Positions 61,755-64,000 of a stretch of 64,000 nucleotides of DNA are shown in pieces (the first letter of the stretch is position 1; each line of letters starts with the position of its first letter). Location: positions 14,194-78,193 of the forward strand of contig NZ_JOEV01000045.1 of the NCBI RefSeq assembly GCF_000721105.1. The letters are read 5' to 3'. The position numbers and the translations under genes were made by a program. The notes under the pieces were generated by a model. That model made no database searches, was not told the DNA's origin, and saw only the letters and a list, made by a program, of their open reading frames with translations. The DNA comes from Streptomyces cellulosae. Lineage in GTDB: Bacteria > Actinomycetota > Actinomycetes > Streptomycetales > Streptomycetaceae.

Positions 61755-62036
61755 TCAGCCGAGGGTCGGGAAGGACGCCGATCGGGTGGCGGGGGACTCC
61801 GGCGGCGTGGCGTGGCAGGTGAAGCCGAGGCGGGTGAGGGCCCGGGTCACCTCGAAGGCGGTGAAGTCGCGGCGGTCCTGGCGGGTGATGATCTCGCCCA
61901 CCTGCTTGACGGGGAACACCTTGCGTCCGATGACCACGCAGGCCCCGGTGGTGGGCTCCGGCCGGACGCCCTCCATCTGTGTCTCCACCTCGGACTTGAC
62001 CAGGTCGAAGGGGTAACGGGCGATCACGCAGCGCAT
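61755..62036 (-). CDS. SCO5918-family protein, second copy
   Basis: A 93-residue paralogue of the protein at 56815. MRCVIARYPFDLVKSEVETQ matches the first copy almost exactly at the start; MEGVRPEPTTGACVVIGRKV, FPVKQVGEIITRQDRRDFTA and FEVTRALTRLGFTCH follow. ATG 62036 has GAGG six bases upstream. It lies downstream of the second cold-shock gene on the same strand, after that gene's terminator. A helicase is not present in this cassette. Function unknown. Confidence 0.9.
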   Translation of the reverse strand: MRCVIARYPFDLVKSEVETQMEGVRPEPTTGACVVIGRKVFPVKQVGEIITRQDRRDFTAFEVTRALTRLGFTCHATPPESPATRSASFPTLG

Positions 62037-62285
62037 GGGTGCCTCACCAAGGGTGTAGTGGACGGCAGAAATGCCTTCGGGGCCGGTGTCGGTCAGCGCC
62101 GGCCGGGACGGTGCCCGGCCGTGACCGTGGTCCGCTGACGATGGTCGGCGGGGTTGTGCTCGGCGGAGCGGGGTCCGCGGGTGCTGTTCGGAACGGCCGG
62201 CGCGTCTCCGCGGGCGTTGTTCACGCGGGGCACGCCCGGCATCCGGTCGCGCATGGCGGTGTCGGCGGAGGAAACACGCGTAAAC

Positions 62286-62320
62286 AAACGGGGCCCGCAC
62301 CCAAGGTGCGGGCCCCGTTT
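62286..62320 (-). terminator. Terminator of the second cold-shock gene
   Basis: AAACGGGGCCCGCACC (62286-62301) and GGTGCGGGCCCCGTTT (62305-62320) pair perfectly (16 bp) around CAA. On the minus strand it ends in a run of T. The core matches the first cold-shock gene's terminator. The remainder of the 62037-62350 spacer holds no gene. Confidence 0.85.
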
Positions 62321-62350
62321 CGCCGAAGCGCGCGAGCGAATCGCGGAAAA

Positions 62351-62554
62351 TCAGGCAGGGACGATGTTCTCGGCCTGCGGGCCCTTCTGGCCCTGCGTGA
62401 CGTCGAACGTCACCTTCTGACCTTCCTGCAGCTCACGGAAGCCCTGGGTGGCGATGTTCGAGTAGTGGGCGAAGACGTCGGCGCCGCCGCCGTCCTGCTC
62501 GATGAAGCCGAAGCCCTTTTCCGCGTTGAACCACTTCACGGTACCGGTGGCCAT
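62351..62554 (-). CDS. Cold-shock protein (CspA family), second copy
   Basis: A 67-residue CspA-type OB-fold protein with intact RNP1 (KGFGFIEQ) and RNP2 (DVFAHYS). The first 40 residues are identical to the copy at 54645; differences lie in the central loop ([20 protein letters not shown] versus [20 protein letters not shown]) and tail. ATG 62554 follows AGGAGATATGAC. It shares a leader and terminator core with the first copy, so the whole transcription unit appears duplicated. It lies between the MerR-like paralogue upstream and the SCO5918-like paralogue downstream. Confidence 0.96.
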   Translation of the reverse strand: MATGTVKWFNAEKGFGFIEQDGGGADVFAHYSNIATQGFRELQEGQKVTFDVTQGQKGPQAENIVPA

Positions 62555-62681
62555 GTCATATCTCCTGAAGGCAGTGCTGGGGACCCACACTGCGTGGGCC
62601 CTCCTCATCGCTGCGATGATCACCTGCCCGGTAAAACCAGAAGCAAAATGGCAACCACAACTGCAACTGATGTCGAGCCTA
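62555..62681 (-). promoter_or_regulatory. Promoter and leader of the second cold-shock gene
   Basis: Read on the minus strand, GTGCTAGGCTCGACATCAG holds a candidate -10 box TAGGCT (62681-62676). A ~115-base leader follows with CAGTTGCAGTTGTGG, a T-rich patch and GATCATCGCAGCGATG before the ribosome site. Order and sequence match the first cold-shock leader (54529-54644). Confidence 0.5.
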
Positions 62682-62842
62682 GCACGAGACCTCGCGAATC
62701 AAATCGGAGGGCGAGAAGGCGAGTCGCCGGGCAACTCCGCGAAGGAATGGGGCCGCGAGAATTGCCGTAAAACCCTGCCGGGATTCATCAAGGAATTCTT
62801 TTCCACCGCTGTCCGCAATTCTGCTCCGGCGGTGTCAGGTTT

Positions 62843-63193
62843 TCACTCCCCGCGCCGGGTGGCTGAGGGCCCCTGGGCCGGGTGGCGCAGCTCCTCGTTG
62901 TCCCGCAGGGCGTCCTCCAGCCGGTCCTCCAGGCCGATGATCCGACAGGCGGCCTCGACCGGCGTGCCCTGGTCGACCAGCTCACGGGCCCGGGCGGCCA
63001 GCCGCAGCTGGTGGCGCGAGTAGCGGCGGTGTCCGCCGTCCGACCTGGTGGGAGCGATCAGCTGGGCCTCGCCGAGGGCCCGCAGAAAGCCGGGCGTGGC
63101 ACCGATCAGCTCGGCGGCCCGGCCCATGGTGTACGCCGGATAGTGGTCGTCGTCGAGCCGGTCGCCACCGTACGGCTGCTCTTGTGAGGGCAT
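62843..63193 (-). CDS. MerR-like helix-turn-helix regulator, second copy
   Basis: A 116-residue paralogue of the protein at 58190. The core (RLDDDHYPAYTMGRAAELIG, then ATPGFLRALGEAQLIAPTRS, DGGHRRYSRHQL and ARELVDQGTPVEAAC) differs from the first copy at few positions, while both ends diverge. ATG 63193 follows GGGAAGG. It is upstream of and on the same strand as the second csp gene, with about 290 bases between, so it probably has its own transcript or reads into the csp leader. Confidence 0.92.
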   Translation of the reverse strand: MPSQEQPYGGDRLDDDHYPAYTMGRAAELIGATPGFLRALGEAQLIAPTRSDGGHRRYSRHQLRLAARARELVDQGTPVEAACRIIGLEDRLEDALRDNEELRHPAQGPSATRRGE

Positions 63194-63421
63194 GTGCGCC
63201 TTCCCGCGGGTCGCCGGAGCGCGGCCCGCCACAGGGTCTGGTTCCCGCACGAGAACTCTAGTCGCCCCGATGGAATCTCTGTCGTGGCGAGCACAGATGT
63301 TCAGCTGCTGTACGCGCCCCGCTCGGCGCCCGCCGACCGGCCCACCGCTGTACTGTCCGTCCGTCAGGCGCCCGGAGGTACGGTGGACGCACTGGGGACA
63401 TGCGGCAGTACGCGGAGATGG

Positions 63422-63886
63422 GTGACCGTCATGCAGTTGAGGCCCGACAGCTCTGGCAGCACGGACAGAGCTGAGAGAGGCGACAGAGCCGACGGCACGG
63501 ACGGCACCGAGGGTGCGCCCGACCTCCCGCCCCTCTCCCCACCTGTATCGACACCTGTATCGACCCTCGTGTCCACGCCGGTGCGGACGGAAGCGGACGC
63601 CCATGTCGCGGCGGACGACATGTCCGCGCCCGAGGACGAGGGGCTGGCCGAGGTCCGCATCATCGCGGCGGACCCGGACGTCGCCCAACGGGTCGCCCTG
63701 CTGCTCCGTGAGGGCTTCCACTGCGACGAACCGCGCAGCTACCCCGCCGGTCCGGACGGGCACGGCACGCTCCTCCACCTGACGGTGGACACCACACGCG
63801 GCCCCGACGAGCTCCCTGCCGCCTCCCCCTGGCTGATCAGCAGCCGGTCCCAGGGCTCCCGCGCCCACACGGACGAGCCGGGCTGA
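63422..63886 (+). CDS. Hypothetical protein with a small C-terminal alpha/beta domain
   Basis: A 154-residue protein. The N-terminal 65 residues are Asp/Ser/Thr/Pro-rich and disordered, including VSTPVSTLVSTPVRT. The C-terminal part (LAEVRIIAADPDVAQRVALL, then LLREGFHCDEPRSYPAGPDG and TLLHLTVDTTRG) resembles conserved hypothetical proteins of Streptomyces with no known function. GTG 63422 (GGAG at 63414) or ATG 63431 are both possible. It is divergent to the MerR-like copy. Confidence 0.65.
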   Translation: MTVMQLRPDSSGSTDRAERGDRADGTDGTEGAPDLPPLSPPVSTPVSTLVSTPVRTEADAHVAADDMSAPEDEGLAEVRIIAADPDVAQRVALLLREGFHCDEPRSYPAGPDGHGTLLHLTVDTTRGPDELPAASPWLISSRSQGSRAHTDEPG

Positions 63887-63901
63887 GCCGTTCTTCCCCG
63901 G

Positions 63902-64000
63902 CTACTCGCCCGGGTGGCCGAGTTCGATGTCGTGACCGTCCACACCCTGACCGTTGACGGTCAGCGCGGTGGCGACCGGCGGGTAGCCGGTGGCGATGAC
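63902..64000 (-). CDS. C-terminal fragment of a gene running off the window
   Basis: The minus strand is open from 64000 to a TAG at 63904-63902, encoding 32 residues (VIATGYPPVATALTVNGQGV, then DGHDIELGHPGE). The frame and codon bias look real. The visible part is too short to assign a family. It is convergent with the gene ending at 63886. Confidence 0.6.
   Translation of the reverse strand, partial: VIATGYPPVATALTVNGQGVDGHDIELGHPGE

Noticed and set aside
1..64000. Search for CRISPR arrays, prophage modules and insertion sequences
   Set aside because: No regularly spaced repeats, transposase, integrase or phage structural genes were recognised.

Overview
The window looks like chromosomal DNA of a Streptomyces or a close relative. 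GC content is very high, with strong third-position G/C bias, and GTG starts are common. Many proteins are secreted or are lipoproteins. Typical actinobacterial families are present: HxlR, ALF-repeat, DUF5707, DUF5990, DUF5994, SCO5918-like, an ECF41 sigma factor, a Ser/Thr kinase and a PAS/GAF/SpoIIE phosphatase. I saw no rRNA, tRNA, CRISPR array, prophage or intact insertion sequence.

Layout. 1-7.9 kb: a truncated secreted protein, an alpha/beta hydrolase, a small membrane protein, an NmrA-like reductase, a SnoaL-like/HxlR gene pair and an ALF-repeat secreted protein. 8-17.6 kb is an export-rich block: a 39-residue membrane protein missed by length filters, a GH5 glycosidase, two lipoproteins, a large FG-GAP protein and a divergent Tat-exported GH78 rhamnosidase with two LacI-type palindromes between them. 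17.8-23.4 kb: NAD-type malic enzyme, divergent to a four-gene run (SDR, mannose-6-phosphate isomerase-like, alpha/beta hydrolase, sugar isomerase/epimerase). 23.6-31 kb: a PA14/FN3 secreted protein, a junction of two broken genes (MFS transporter and photolyase), an NAD(P)-binding/DUF2867 protein, a MurJ-like flippase and a monooxygenase-fold protein. 31.4-38.6 kb: DUF5990, a kinase with an overlapping membrane partner, an FAD oxidoreductase next to its likely ECF41 sigma factor, and small stress/repair-type proteins. 38.8-50 kb: DUF5707, an Fpg/Nei glycosylase, an FtsX-type ABC transporter divergent to a histidine kinase/response regulator pair, the SpoIIE phosphatase, a glutaredoxin-like membrane protein and a secreted protein. 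50.5-64 kb: a lytic-transglycosylase/golvesin protein, a PRC-barrel protein, two cold-shock cassettes in opposite orientation, an orphan sugar-binding lipoprotein and a decayed histidine kinase.

The most interesting feature is the cold-shock region. Three paralogous pairs (CspA-type protein, SCO5918-like protein, MerR-like HTH protein) occur once on the plus strand (54.6-58.5 kb, with a DEAD-box helicase) and once on the minus strand (63.2-61.8 kb). The two csp genes share not only coding sequence but also a recognisable leader and terminator core, which points to duplication of a whole regulatory unit. Other items worth a look are a 36-bp tandem repeat that has replaced the start region of a response regulator, a nonsense-plus-frameshift histidine kinase, the MFS/photolyase deletion scar, a kinase and companion membrane protein that seem to share a sensor domain, and several well-formed operator palindromes.
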